Below the pieces are notes generated by a model that ran no database searches, was not told the DNA's origin, and saw only the letters and a program-made list of their open reading frames with translations. Of a DNA stretch of 34,284 bases, positions 7,430 through 17,029 are shown piece by piece. This stretch comes from an uncultured Bacteroidia bacterium (lineage in GTDB: Bacteria; Bacteroidota; Bacteroidia; J057; CALAJH01): assembly GCA_937922655.1 (NCBI GenBank), contig CALAJH010000068.1:1-34284 (forward strand), written 5' to 3'. Within the stretch, counting starts at the first letter, position 1. Every line of letters starts with the position of its first letter. A program made the position numbers and the translations under genes.

Positions 7430-9337
7430 ATGCCTTTTTTTGAAGCCGAAATCAAAACTTGGGAGGATTATCTTCGGGCGTACGAACGTTCCGAACGGTC
7501 AAACGCCGAATTTTGGGCGGCGGTCGCGGACACGTTTCATTGGTACGAACGTTGGCACACGGTCGTCGAAGGGGATTTTGCCCGAGGGGAGGCCCGTTGG
7601 TTTTCCGGCGCGCGCACCAATTTGTGTTACAATGGTTTGGACCGACATCTGCCCGATTTGGCCCAAAAACCGGCCTTGATTTGGGAGCCCAACGACCCCC
7701 AAGACGCGTCCGTCACCCTAACTTACGAACAACTTTACCAACAAGTATGCCGTTTTTCGAGGGTTTTGGACCAATTGGGCGTCAAAAAGGGGGACAGGGT
7801 GTGTTTGTATATGCCCATGATTCCCGAGGCGGTGGTGGCCATGTTGGCCTGCGCGCGTATTGGGGCGGTGCATACGGTGGTTTTCGGCGGTTTTTCCACC
7901 GCCGCCCTTGCCGACCGCATCAACGACGCCCAATGCAAACTGCTTATCACCGCCGACGGCGCCTTTCGCGGCGATAAAATCGTTCCCCTCAAATTTATGG
8001 CCGACCGTGCCTTTTTCGATTGTTTGAGCGTCGAGGCGACGGTCGTCGTTCGAAGAACGGGCGAGGAAGTCAATCTTGCGGCCAACGAATATTGGTGGCA
8101 CGAGGAAATGGAAAAACAAACCCCCGAACGCCCCGCCGAAATTTTGGACGCCGAAGACCCGCTCTTTATTCTTTACACCTCGGGTTCGACGGGCAAACCC
8201 AAAGGCGTTTTGCACACCGTCGGCGGATATATGACTTACGTCGGTTATACGTTTCGCAACGTTTTTCAACCGAAAAAAGACGACGTTTTTTGGTGTACGG
8301 CGGACGTAGGCTGGATTACGGGACACAGTTACGCCGTTTACGGGCCCTTGCTCAACGGCGCGACGACCTTGATTTTCGAGGGCGTTCCCCATTGGCCCGA
8401 CGGCGGACGCCTCTGGGACGTGTGCGACAAACACAAGGTCAATATATTTTACACCGCGCCGACGGCCATCCGTTCGTTGATGACCTTCGGCGACAAACAA
8501 TTTGAAAACAAAAGTTTGGCGACGTTGCGAACTCTTGGCAGCGTCGGCGAACCCATCAACGTCGAGGCGTGGGAATGGTATCATCAAAAGGTGGGCGGCG
8601 GCAAACTGCCCATCACCGACACTTGGTGGCAAACCGAAACCGGCGGCATTATGATAGCCCCCATCGCCGGAATCACGCCCGCCGTGCCCACCTACGCCAC
8701 CTTTCCCCTGCCCGGAATATTTCCCGTCCTCTTGGACGGCGCCGGCAAGGAACAAAAGTACGAAGGCCCAACGGTCTACGGCAATTTGTGTATTTCCAAA
8801 CCGTGGCCCGGCTTGGCAAGAACCACCTACGGCGACCACAAACGTTTCGTCGAAACGTATTTTTCCACCTACCCGGGTTATTATTTTACGGGCGACGGAT
8901 GTTTTCGCGACGAACACGGTTATCGAATCACCGGCCGTGTGGACGACGTCGTCAACGTTTCCGGGCACCGCATCGGCACCGCCGAAGTCGAAAACGCGAT
9001 TAACGAACATCCGACGGCCCTCGAGTCGGCGGTGGTCGGTTTTCCGCACGAGGTCAAGGGGCAGGGGGTGCACGCTTTTGTTTTGGTGGTCGAAACTCCC
9101 GAGCATCCCGAGAAATTGGCCGACGAAATACGCGCCGAGGTCGTCAAGAACATCGGTTCGTTTGCCAAGCCCGAAAGGATAACCTTCGTTCAGGGCTTGC
9201 CCAAAACGCGTTCGGGAAAAATTATGCGGCGCATTCTGCGAAAAATTGCCGCCGGACAAACCGACGATTTTGGCGACGTCTCCACGCTTTTGGACCCCGC
9301 CGTCGTTCACGACATTGCCGGCTTGAAGTATTATTAA
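7430..9337 (+). CDS. acs: Acetyl-CoA synthetase (AMP-forming)
   Basis: The enzyme activates acetate with ATP to acetyl-AMP and then acetyl-CoA in the cytoplasm, feeding acetate into central metabolism. The 635-aa protein has the expected length. It carries the ACAS N-terminal segment (FWAAVADTFHWYERWHTV), AMP-binding motif A3 (LYTSGSTGKPKGVLHT), the conserved CTADVGWITGHSYAVYGPL, motif A5 TDTWWQTETGG with the acyl-pocket Trp, the YYFTGDG and GRVDDVVNVSGHRIGTAEVE hinge, and the C-terminal PKTRSGKIMRRILRK. K597 there is the position acetylated in regulated Acs enzymes. ATG 7430 is chosen because the open frame upstream to 7220 encodes non-conserved residues and contains the promoter. The neighbours are not acetate genes, so it is probably monocistronic. 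Confidence 0.96.
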   Translation: MPFFEAEIKTWEDYLRAYERSERSNAEFWAAVADTFHWYERWHTVVEGDFARGEARWFSGARTNLCYNGLDRHLPDLAQKPALIWEPNDPQDASVTLTYEQLYQQVCRFSRVLDQLGVKKGDRVCLYMPMIPEAVVAMLACARIGAVHTVVFGGFSTAALADRINDAQCKLLITADGAFRGDKIVPLKFMADRAFFDCLSVEATVVVRRTGEEVNLAANEYWWHEEMEKQTPERPAEILDAEDPLFILYTSGSTGKPKGVLHTVGGYMTYVGYTFRNVFQPKKDDVFWCTADVGWITGHSYAVYGPLLNGATTLIFEGVPHWPDGGRLWDVCDKHKVNIFYTAPTAIRSLMTFGDKQFENKSLATLRTLGSVGEPINVEAWEWYHQKVGGGKLPITDTWWQTETGGIMIAPIAGITPAVPTYATFPLPGIFPVLLDGAGKEQKYEGPTVYGNLCISKPWPGLARTTYGDHKRFVETYFSTYPGYYFTGDGCFRDEHGYRITGRVDDVVNVSGHRIGTAEVENAINEHPTALESAVVGFPHEVKGQGVHAFVLVVETPEHPEKLADEIRAEVVKNIGSFAKPERITFVQGLPKTRSGKIMRRILRKIAAGQTDDFGDVSTLLDPAVVHDIAGLKYY

Positions 9338-9386
9338 CCGCTATGTGAATAAATAATAAAACGGGATTAAAGCTCTTAACGAACTT

Positions 9387-9419
9387 TTTGATAAATTGCG
9401 GCGTCTTTTGCGGACTTTG
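9387..9419 (+). promoter_or_regulatory. Candidate promoter of the susC-susD operon
   Basis: TTTG (9387-9390), a 21-bp spacer, then GGACTTTG (9412-9419), whose TTTG half matches the -7 consensus although the leading TA is missing. The leader to the ATG at 9446 would be about 20 bases. Confidence 0.4.
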
Positions 9420-9445
9420 TCAACAACATAAACGGCTTTTGATTC

Positions 9446-12400
9446 ATGATTGGAAAATTTATCGCAACATTGTTGGCGCTTGCATGGTTTGTTCCATGCG
9501 CGACGGCTCAAGAAGGAGGCGAGGTGCGTGGACGCAGAGGCGAAAAAAGGCGTGAAGCCACGCCGCCGCCCACGGCGGTACGCCCCACGGCCAACGCCAC
9601 CGCCCCCACCGGACAAACGATAACCGGCGTAGTGATTGACGCCGAGTCGGGTGAAGGAATGATTGGCGCGACGGTTACCGTTCGCAACACCGACAACGTC
9701 GTCGTTCACGGCGCCATAACCGACTACGACGGCTCGTTCAAAATCAAACTCGACACCATCAAATACGGTGTCATCAACGTTTCTTACGTAGGTTACAAAG
9801 ACATAAACGTTCCGCTCGACCTCTCCAAACTCAAATACGAGTTCGAGATGACGGTTCAGGTCTACAACTTGGAAGAGGTCGTCGTGGTGGGTTACGGAAC
9901 GCAGTCGCGCAAGGACGTTTCGGGTTCGATATCCAAAGTAACGTCGGAAACCTTGCGTTTGAGTCCCGTTTCGAGCTTGGACCAAGCGATGCAGGGCCGT
10001 GCGGCGGGCATACAGCTCCAACAAAATTCGGGCATGGCCGGGGCCGGCGCCACGGTGCGTATTCGCGGCGCGGCCTCGCTTTCGGCGACCAACCAACCGC
10101 TCTACGTCGTCGACGGCGTGCCGCTCATCACCGGCGACTTCACCCAGCTCGAATACAACGGCCAAACCGTCGACGCCGTGGCCGACATCGACCCCAACTC
10201 CATCGAGAGCATAGACGTTCTTAAAGACGCGGCGGCGGCGGCGATTTACGGCTCGCGCGCCGCCAACGGCGTGATTATGATTACCACCAAACGCGGCAGC
10301 GCGGGCAAAACCCGCTTTAACTTCAACGCTTATTGGGGTTTTCAGCAGGTTTGGCGGCAAAAGAAATTTCTCAACACCTCCGAATACCGCAAGCTCTGGC
10401 AGGATATGTTTTATCAAGACTCCATCCTCAACGAAGAGCTTTACGGTTACAACATCAACGAAGACGGGCTTTTCAACGGCGACGACTATATGGCCGCCTA
10501 TCACGGCGTGAACATCCCCCTTCGCCCGGGCCCCGACGGCAAGCCTCGTTTTTACGAAGGTTTCGACGGAGTTTACGGCAAATACAAGGACTCCGATTTT
10601 TACGACACCAATTGGCTCGACGAAGTGATGCGCACCGCCCCGATTCAAAGCTACGAGCTTTCGGCCGCCGGCGGCGACGTCAATACCAAATACGCCGTCA
10701 TGCTCAATTACTTCGACCAAGTCGGCATCGTGCGCGGCAACGACTACAAGCGTTACTCCGCCCGGCTAAACCTCGACCACAACGTCAACGACAAACTTTC
10801 CTTGGGCGCCAGCGCGATGCTTTCGCGTTCGATAAACAACCGCATCATCTCCGACAACACGGTTTTCGGTCCTTTTGCCAACGCCATCGCCGCCGCGCCG
10901 ATATATCCCGTCAAATTGGACAACGGCGAGTGGTCGTCCCCCAACTACACCAATCCGCGTGCTTTGGCCGAATTGGTCAAAGGCGAGGCCGTTAACCTGC
11001 GCGTTTTGGGCAACGTTTTTGCCAACTACGAAATCATTTCGGGACTCAACGCCAAAATTCGTTTGGCTACCGACCTGCTCAACATCGACGAACGCCGCTT
11101 CATTCCGGGCTCCGACGCCCTTCCCTTGACCGACAACCCCACGGGTTTTGTGTATCAAGGGCATACCACCGTGCGCAAATGGTTGACCGAAGGCACGCTC
11201 GACTACTTTAAACGTATCGGCGACACTCACCAAATCACGGCTCTTTTGGGTACGGCGTGGGAGAAAAACGACAACGAACCGATGAACGCGTCGGGTATCG
11301 GCGTGCCGGGGGAACGTTTCCAATATTTGGGTTCGGCGGCGGTGGTCAATTCGGGTTTTGGCGAACGCAACGGCTATCAACTCGCTTCGTATTTCTCGCG
11401 TTTGGGCTATTCGTATAAGGACAAATACATTTTCAACGTCAATTTCCGTATGGACGGCGCGTCGCGCTTTGGCGCCGACAATCGTTGGGCGCCGTTTTTC
11501 GGTGGCTCGGTCGCGTGGCGCGTCAAAGAGGAAAGCTTTCTCAAAGACGTGGCTATCGTCAGCGACCTCAAAATTCGCTTTAGCGTCGGCACCACGGGCA
11601 ACCAAGAAATCGGCAACTACCGTTCCATCGGTCTTTACACCAGCGGCGTGGCCTACAACGGTCAGCCCGGCATTTTTCCCCTTCGTTTGCCCAACCCGAA
11701 CCTGACTTGGGAATCGACGACGCTCTTGGACGCGGGCTTCGACTTGGCCTTGTTGAACAACCGCATCGCCGTCATTTTCGATTTTTACAACAAAACGACC
11801 AACAACCTTTTGTTTTCCCGCCCTTCCCCCGCCTCGATGGGGTACCCCCGCTACTTTGAAAACATCGGCAGCGTCCGCAACCGAGGGGTTGAATTCACCG
11901 TCAATACCGAGAACGTTACCCCTAAAAAGCGTGGCGCCTTCGGTTGGCAGTCTTCTGTGAACCTGACCTTTAACCGCAACGAGGTCACCCAACTTTACAA
12001 CGACCAACCCCAAGACATCGGTTTGGGAGGCATTACGCGTATTGCCGTAGGCCAGCCTTTGGGTACGTTTTTCGGCTACAAAACCGACGGTCTGTACCGT
12101 ACCAAAGCCGACGTTCCCGGTTCGCCCGAGTATTTTGAAAAAAACGGCTTTACCCAAGAGCAAATCGACGAGTTCAACGCCGCCGGAAAAAACATGTATC
12201 TCAACGGCGTGCGGCCCGGCGACGTTCGCTTCGTCGACCTCAACGGCGACGGACTCATCACCTCCGCCGACCGCGATTTTCTCGGCAATTCCCAGCCTTT
12301 GTTTTTCGGCGGCTTTACCAACATCTTTACCTACAAAGGTTTGGAGTTGAACGTGTTTTTGCAGTTTAGCTACGGCAACAAAACCTTCAACGGCATTTTG

Positions 12401-12838
12401 ACTTATGCCGAGGCAATGAACTTTACCGACAATTCGACGGCAAGGGTTTTGGACCGTTGGCGCAGCGAAAGCGACCCCGGCAACGGCGTCATGCCCCGCG
12501 CCACGGGTTTCGACCCCAACAACAACGCCCGGCTCAATTCCGACCGTTTCCTCGAAGACGGTTCTTACCTTAGGTTTAAAACCGTTACTTTGGGATATTA
12601 TTTCCCCCAGTCTTGGGTTAACAAAATTAAACTCCAAAGTCTGAAAGTTTACGTTTCCGCTTTGAATTTGCTGACCTTCACCCGTTACTCGGGCTTCGAC
12701 CCCGAGGTGAACGCCATGGGCGGCAGCCCCGCGTTCAACTCCGGGGCGGGCGGCGCTTCCAACGCCGCCGGCGCCATCGACTTTTACACCGTTCCCCAGC
12801 CCCGTACCATCACTTTTGGCATCAACGTCGGTTTCTAA
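9446..12838 (+). CDS. SusC/RagA-family TonB-linked outer-membrane transporter
   Basis: A 1130-aa outer-membrane channel that, with its SusD lipoprotein lid, imports glycans or peptides using TonB energy. It has a signal peptide (1-21, ending ATAQ) and then an unusual linker of about 33 residues rich in Arg, then Pro/Ala/Thr. The carboxypeptidase-like domain follows (about 57-145: ITGVVIDAESGEGMIGATV, VSYVGYKDINV), then the SusC signature EEVVVVGYGTQSRKDVSGSI. The plug contains LDQAMQGRAAGIQ, RIRGAASLSATNQPLYVVDG and AAAAIYGSRAANGVIMITTK, and the barrel runs to the C-terminal FGINVGF. No STN anti-sigma-signalling domain is present, so regulation by a partner ECF factor is not expected. The gene contains one CTA and no TTA or TCA codons. 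The susD-like gene follows 6 bp downstream. Substrate unknown, since no hydrolase or peptidase is in the operon. Confidence 0.95.
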   Translation: MIGKFIATLLALAWFVPCATAQEGGEVRGRRGEKRREATPPPTAVRPTANATAPTGQTITGVVIDAESGEGMIGATVTVRNTDNVVVHGAITDYDGSFKIKLDTIKYGVINVSYVGYKDINVPLDLSKLKYEFEMTVQVYNLEEVVVVGYGTQSRKDVSGSISKVTSETLRLSPVSSLDQAMQGRAAGIQLQQNSGMAGAGATVRIRGAASLSATNQPLYVVDGVPLITGDFTQLEYNGQTVDAVADIDPNSIESIDVLKDAAAAAIYGSRAANGVIMITTKRGSAGKTRFNFNAYWGFQQVWRQKKFLNTSEYRKLWQDMFYQDSILNEELYGYNINEDGLFNGDDYMAAYHGVNIPLRPGPDGKPRFYEGFDGVYGKYKDSDFYDTNWLDEVMRTAPIQSYELSAAGGDVNTKYAVMLNYFDQVGIVRGNDYKRYSARLNLDHNVNDKLSLGASAMLSRSINNRIISDNTVFGPFANAIAAAPIYPVKLDNGEWSSPNYTNPRALAELVKGEAVNLRVLGNVFANYEIISGLNAKIRLATDLLNIDERRFIPGSDALPLTDNPTGFVYQGHTTVRKWLTEGTLDYFKRIGDTHQITALLGTAWEKNDNEPMNASGIGVPGERFQYLGSAAVVNSGFGERNGYQLASYFSRLGYSYKDKYIFNVNFRMDGASRFGADNRWAPFFGGSVAWRVKEESFLKDVAIVSDLKIRFSVGTTGNQEIGNYRSIGLYTSGVAYNGQPGIFPLRLPNPNLTWESTTLLDAGFDLALLNNRIAVIFDFYNKTTNNLLFSRPSPASMGYPRYFENIGSVRNRGVEFTVNTENVTPKKRGAFGWQSSVNLTFNRNEVTQLYNDQPQDIGLGGITRIAVGQPLGTFFGYKTDGLYRTKADVPGSPEYFEKNGFTQEQIDEFNAAGKNMYLNGVRPGDVRFVDLNGDGLITSADRDFLGNSQPLFFGGFTNIFTYKGLELNVFLQFSYGNKTFNGILTYAEAMNFTDNSTARVLDRWRSESDPGNGVMPRATGFDPNNNARLNSDRFLEDGSYLRFKTVTLGYYFPQSWVNKIKLQSLKVYVSALNLLTFTRYSGFDPEVNAMGGSPAFNSGAGGASNAAGAIDFYTVPQPRTITFGINVGF

Positions 12839-12844
12839 AAAAAT

Positions 12845-14293
12845 ATGAAAAAGCATCTTATTCTTGCCTTAATTTTTTCTTTGGGTTTGGGTTCGTGCAA
12901 ATTTTTGGACGAAAACCCGACGCTTGAGGTCAAAACCGAAGACGCGATTAAACGTCCGTCCGACGTGCAGGCCGCCATTGTCGGCGTATACAATTATCTT
13001 CAGTCCGACCCGCGCACCGGTTTTTCTTGGGCCGACCGTTACATCGTTTACGCGGATTTAATCGACCCGCGCAACATGCGCAGTCGAAGCACGTTCAGCG
13101 GCGACCGCGAGGTTTCCCAACGTCGAATGACTTCGAACACCGTCGAGTTCAGTCATCTTTGGGAGGCGATGTTCAAGTCGATCGAGGCTTGCAACGCGGC
13201 GCTCGACGTTTTGCCCGGCATTTCGGGCTATTCTTCGGTGGCGGAGGAGGAGACGGCCCTTCGCGGACAGGACGAGGCCGAACTCAGATTCATGCGCGCC
13301 TTTAATTATTTTAATCTTTGGCGCATGTTTGGAACGGTGCCTTTGCGCACAACGCCGACGCGAACCGGCAACGAATTGACCCGTCCCTTGCCGCGTGCAA
13401 GCGAAGAGGAATTGATTGCCGCCATTATCAACGACCTGACCATTGCCGAGGAAAAGTTCGTTTACGACTCTCCGGCCGACCTCGGCGGTGCGGGGCGCGC
13501 CACGCGTTTGGCCGCCACCGCGTTGCTTGCCCGCGTTTATGCCAACGTCAACGACTGGCCCAAGGCCGAAGCCAAAGCCACACAGGTCATTGAAAGCGGG
13601 TTGAGTTCCCTGTCCTCGAATTACAGCGAACTTTACGAGGTCGAATACGTTCCCGAACACATTTTCAAGCTTGATTTCAACGTCAACGACCAAAACGCTT
13701 TGGCCAACGCTTATACCTTGGGAACGGCCATCAATCGTTATTTGGTGCGTCCGTCGCTGCTTTTCGCCTTCGAACCCGACGAAGAAAAGATTCTCAACCG
13801 AACTTACGCCGACCAACGCCTGACCCGTTCGGTAAAGTTCACTCCCGATTTGTCCGTTTGTTGGACGGGCAAGTACTTCCGCACCGCCACCCAAGACGAC
13901 GACGTGATACTCATTCGTCTTTCAGAAATGTATTTGATTCGTTCGGAAGCGCGGGCTTATCAAGGGAATATCGCGGGGGCGTTGGAGGATTTGAACGTGG
14001 TTCGCAATCGGGCGGGAATCGAGCCCGTCGTCGGTTTGACGGAACGCAACGACGTATTGCAGGCCATCGAAAACGAGCGGCGCTTGGAATTCTGCTTTGA
14101 AGGACATTGGTATTATGAATTGGCCAAACGGCGGGATTGGAACGACCCCACCCTCACTCGGGCGCAGGTCGTTTTGGGCGGCGTGGACGAAAACGGAAAT
14201 TTGGTGCCGATGAACGAAACTTACAATCGTTTTCCGATACCCAATTCCGAAATCACCACCAACCCCAACATGACTCAAAATCCGGGGTATTGA
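12845..14293 (+). CDS. RagB/SusD-family nutrient-binding outer-membrane lipoprotein
   Basis: This is the surface lipoprotein partner of the upstream SusC protein; it binds the ligand and caps the channel. The 482-aa protein has the lipobox GLGSC, with Cys18 as the lipidated residue. It is followed by K-F-L-D-E, which resembles the lipoprotein export signal of Bacteroidota. Helical TPR-like segments include ELRFMRAFNYFNLWRMFG (the strongly conserved SusD motif) and ARVYANVNDWPKAEAKATQV. Near the C-terminus are LSEMYLIRSEARA and ENERRLEFCFEGHWYYELAK, also diagnostic, and it closes with a typical P-IP-SEI-NP end. The start codon lies 6 bp after the susC stop, and a strong hairpin terminator follows. 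The pair forms a two-gene operon with no co-located hydrolase. Confidence 0.95.
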   Translation: MKKHLILALIFSLGLGSCKFLDENPTLEVKTEDAIKRPSDVQAAIVGVYNYLQSDPRTGFSWADRYIVYADLIDPRNMRSRSTFSGDREVSQRRMTSNTVEFSHLWEAMFKSIEACNAALDVLPGISGYSSVAEEETALRGQDEAELRFMRAFNYFNLWRMFGTVPLRTTPTRTGNELTRPLPRASEEELIAAIINDLTIAEEKFVYDSPADLGGAGRATRLAATALLARVYANVNDWPKAEAKATQVIESGLSSLSSNYSELYEVEYVPEHIFKLDFNVNDQNALANAYTLGTAINRYLVRPSLLFAFEPDEEKILNRTYADQRLTRSVKFTPDLSVCWTGKYFRTATQDDDVILIRLSEMYLIRSEARAYQGNIAGALEDLNVVRNRAGIEPVVGLTERNDVLQAIENERRLEFCFEGHWYYELAKRRDWNDPTLTRAQVVLGGVDENGNLVPMNETYNRFPIPNSEITTNPNMTQNPGY

Positions 14294-14309
14294 ACCGTTC
14301 GCTTTTCAT

Positions 14310-14339
14310 CAATGGGTTGGCCGCTCGGCCGACCCATTG
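14310..14339 (+). terminator. Rho-independent terminator of the susC-susD operon
   Basis: The arms CAATGGGTTGGCC and GGCCGACCCATTG form a 13-bp stem (one T-G wobble) around a GCTC loop, 16 bp after the susD stop. The following TATTTT is a modest T-tract. Confidence 0.8.
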
Positions 14340-14488
14340 TATTTTAAATAAAAACGAGTCGTTTTTTTGTTGGGACGAAAGGCAATTTTTTGTTCTTTTA
14401 CGGCTTGAAAATCTCTGCTTGTTTAGGCATAAAACAAAAATATGAAAACCTCGATAAATTTTTATAAATTCGGGGTATAATTCAACCT

Positions 14489-17029
14489 ATGCTCTCCCGC
14501 GTTTTTCTTTTGACATTTTTCGTGTCGGTTTTTCCATGCGTGCTGTTTGCACAGGGTTTTTATGGGATGTCGATTACGGAAAGAGAGCGGGACAGCCTCG
14601 AAGCCCTACTCAAAACCTCGCTTACGGAAGACGCCCGCTTTGAAGTTCTTTTTCGTCTTGCGGCCTTCCACTCTTTTCGTTCGGGCGTCAAAGACAGCGT
14701 CAAGGCCGCACAACACTTGGACGAACTCAAAAAAATCGCTTTCTCGTCGGGGGATTCGCTCAAGATAGCCGTCTACCGGACGGCTATGTCCAGTCATTTG
14801 TTTTCCAACGGGTATATGCGCACACTGCAAACCGACAAAGACGCCTTAAAATTCGCCATCGACGCCGAAAGACTTTACGCCCGAATGTTGGAACGCGGCG
14901 AGCTTTCCGCCGTCAATTTGGAAGAGTACGTCCACGTCCTGAATTTTTGTGCAAGGCTCTTAAACGAAACGGGCCGTCATGAAGAGGCTTATTCCTACGT
15001 TTATCGTTCGCTCAACATAAGCAAAGTACGAAAACTCGAACTTCACCAACTTCATGCGTCCATCGATTTGGGAAACATTCATTACAACCTAATGAACTAT
15101 GAAGAGGCCGCAACTTATTACATGCGTGCCGCCGAAATTGCTCAAAAACTTAACAGCAACATGACCGTTACTCTGCAGCTTAACATGGGGCTGGTAAACG
15201 TCGCGCAGGGAAACTATGACAAAGGCATAGAATATCTTAAACAAGCTTATGAACAGTTGGAAAAAAGAAAGCACGAATTCGGCGTCGGCGATTATCGGGT
15301 GGGTAAAGCGACGTATTTGAACAATTTGGTTTCGGCATTGTTGGATGCGGGACGGCTGGCCGAAGCCGTCAAATACAATCAATTGCTGTTGGAATGGGCC
15401 GACAGCCTTAACGACCCGGTACACAAACGCAAGGCCGAAGCCTTGCAGATAATACTCCTGCTCAAAGAAAACCGGCTTAACGCCGCCATTGAGGCCGAAA
15501 AGGAATGGTTGGGCAGGCCGGGGGTAACCGCGAAAATCAGACACAAACTCGATTATGCCTTTGCCGATTTTTATAGCGGCGTCGGTTTACACCGCGAGGC
15601 GATTCAACGTATGAAATCCATGGACGTCGAAGTTTTGGATGTCGGTCTGAAAATCAAAGTGTATCGCGCTTTGGCCGACGCTTACTTCCAAATCGGCGAC
15701 GTCGATTCCGCCTATAAATATCTTTTGGCGTTTGTAGTTTTGCAAGAGGCGTTGAACAAATCCATTCAAAACCGTAGAACCCAAGAACTGGCGTTTCAAT
15801 ACGAGGTCGATAAAGTCAACGAACAGCTGCGTTTGGCCGACCGGGAAATCGTCGGCACAAAAAAACGACTTCGGCGACAATACGTCTATACGACGTTGAT
15901 TGCATTGTCGTTGGGCCTTTTTGTTTTTTTGGCATGGGCGTTTTGGCGCGGACGTTCGAAGTTGGCCCAAGCCTTGGCCAAGTTAAAAAAACAAAATCAA
16001 GAAATTATAGAGCAGGGCGAAGAACTCGCCGTACAATCCCGACGGCTTGCCGAAGCCCTTGCCGCCAAAAACGAACTCGACGCTTTCAAAGAATCGATGC
16101 TTCAGCTCATCGTTCACGACCTTAAAAATCCGCTCAACATCGTTTTGGGCTTCTCGGAAATCGGGGAAATGGACGAAAGCGTACGCCAACCCATTCGCGC
16201 CGCCGGTTTTCGTATGCTGACCCTCGTCAATACGATGCTCGACGTTTCCAAGCTCGAAAGCGCCGCTTTGGTTCCGAACCTAAAACCCATTCGTGTGGCC
16301 GATTGGGTCAAGTCCGCTTACGAACAAGTAAAACACGACGCCGAAAACAAACAGATTCGATTCCTTTCCGACGTTCGTCAAGATATTTGGATAAATGCCG
16401 ACGAAGACCTTGCCGTGCGAATATTGGTCAATTTGTTTACCAATGCCGTCAAGTATTGCCGAACCGGAGGGCAGATTAGTATATCGGCGGGATTGGATCC
16501 CGACAACAAAAAACGGGTGAGGGTCCATGTTTCCGATACGGGGGAGGGTATTGCACCCGAATTTTTACCGTTTGTTTTTAAACGTTACTCTACCAACGCG
16601 CCCAAATCGATGGGCTTGAATCGTTCGACGGGTTTGGGTTTGTACTTTTGCAAATTGGCCGTCGAGGCGCACGGCGGAAAAATCGATGTAAAATCAAGGC
16701 CGGGGCACGGTACCTCTTTTGTTTTCGACCTTCCCTTGGCCGAAGTACGTGAAAGCGAAGCGGCGAAAACCGGCGCCGATTCGCTTTTGGTAAAACCGGA
16801 AATACAGGCCGCGTTAAATCTTTCTCATCAAGACAAACAAGCCCTTAAACATCACGTACACCTTCTTTCCGAACTCGAAGTCTACGAAACGACCAACATC
16901 CTTACCCTGCTTGAATCCGTGCCGTCCGATTCCGAAACCGTAAAAACTTGGAAAAAAGAGGTGCGCAAAGCGGTTTTTGCGTGCAACGCCGTGCGTTATG
17001 CCATGCTTTTAAGAAAAGCCGAGATTTAG
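14489..17029 (+). CDS. TPR-containing membrane sensor histidine kinase
   Basis: An 846-aa transmembrane kinase. It has a signal peptide (1-21, ending LFAQ) and a large exported helical domain (about 30-440) with tetratricopeptide repeats such as LGNIHYNLMNYEEAATYYMR and LNMGLVNVAQGNYDKGIEYL. One membrane helix covers about 466-487, and a coiled coil about 490-535. The HisKA domain carries phospho-acceptor H543 in LIVHDLKNPLN. The HATPase domain has N-box NLFTNAVKYC, G1 DTGEGIAPEF and G2 STGLGLYFCK. About 100 further helical residues follow the ATPase domain, ending VRKAVFACNAVRYAMLLRKA; their role is unknown. No response regulator is adjacent, so the partner is elsewhere. TPR sensors in Bacteroidota usually monitor periplasmic proteins or peptides (family knowledge). 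The stop codon overlaps the convergent adhesin stop. Confidence 0.92.
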   Translation: MLSRVFLLTFFVSVFPCVLFAQGFYGMSITERERDSLEALLKTSLTEDARFEVLFRLAAFHSFRSGVKDSVKAAQHLDELKKIAFSSGDSLKIAVYRTAMSSHLFSNGYMRTLQTDKDALKFAIDAERLYARMLERGELSAVNLEEYVHVLNFCARLLNETGRHEEAYSYVYRSLNISKVRKLELHQLHASIDLGNIHYNLMNYEEAATYYMRAAEIAQKLNSNMTVTLQLNMGLVNVAQGNYDKGIEYLKQAYEQLEKRKHEFGVGDYRVGKATYLNNLVSALLDAGRLAEAVKYNQLLLEWADSLNDPVHKRKAEALQIILLLKENRLNAAIEAEKEWLGRPGVTAKIRHKLDYAFADFYSGVGLHREAIQRMKSMDVEVLDVGLKIKVYRALADAYFQIGDVDSAYKYLLAFVVLQEALNKSIQNRRTQELAFQYEVDKVNEQLRLADREIVGTKKRLRRQYVYTTLIALSLGLFVFLAWAFWRGRSKLAQALAKLKKQNQEIIEQGEELAVQSRRLAEALAAKNELDAFKESMLQLIVHDLKNPLNIVLGFSEIGEMDESVRQPIRAAGFRMLTLVNTMLDVSKLESAALVPNLKPIRVADWVKSAYEQVKHDAENKQIRFLSDVRQDIWINADEDLAVRILVNLFTNAVKYCRTGGQISISAGLDPDNKKRVRVHVSDTGEGIAPEFLPFVFKRYSTNAPKSMGLNRSTGLGLYFCKLAVEAHGGKIDVKSRPGHGTSFVFDLPLAEVRESEAAKTGADSLLVKPEIQAALNLSHQDKQALKHHVHLLSELEVYETTNILTLLESVPSDSETVKTWKKEVRKAVFACNAVRYAMLLRKAEI

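Noticed and set aside
7718-9310. A 530-codon open frame antisense to acs
   Set aside because: Same codon-bias artefact; acs motifs are continuous on the plus strand.
10766-12856. A 696-codon open frame antisense to susC
   Set aside because: It is codon-aligned with susC and exists only because susC avoids TTA, CTA and TCA codons; the peptide has no recognisable domain, while susC is unmistakable.
14426-14446. TTGTTT / AAACAA inverted pair before the TPR kinase gene
   Set aside because: Short A/T arms with no T-tract or matching promoter spacing; not distinguishable from chance.
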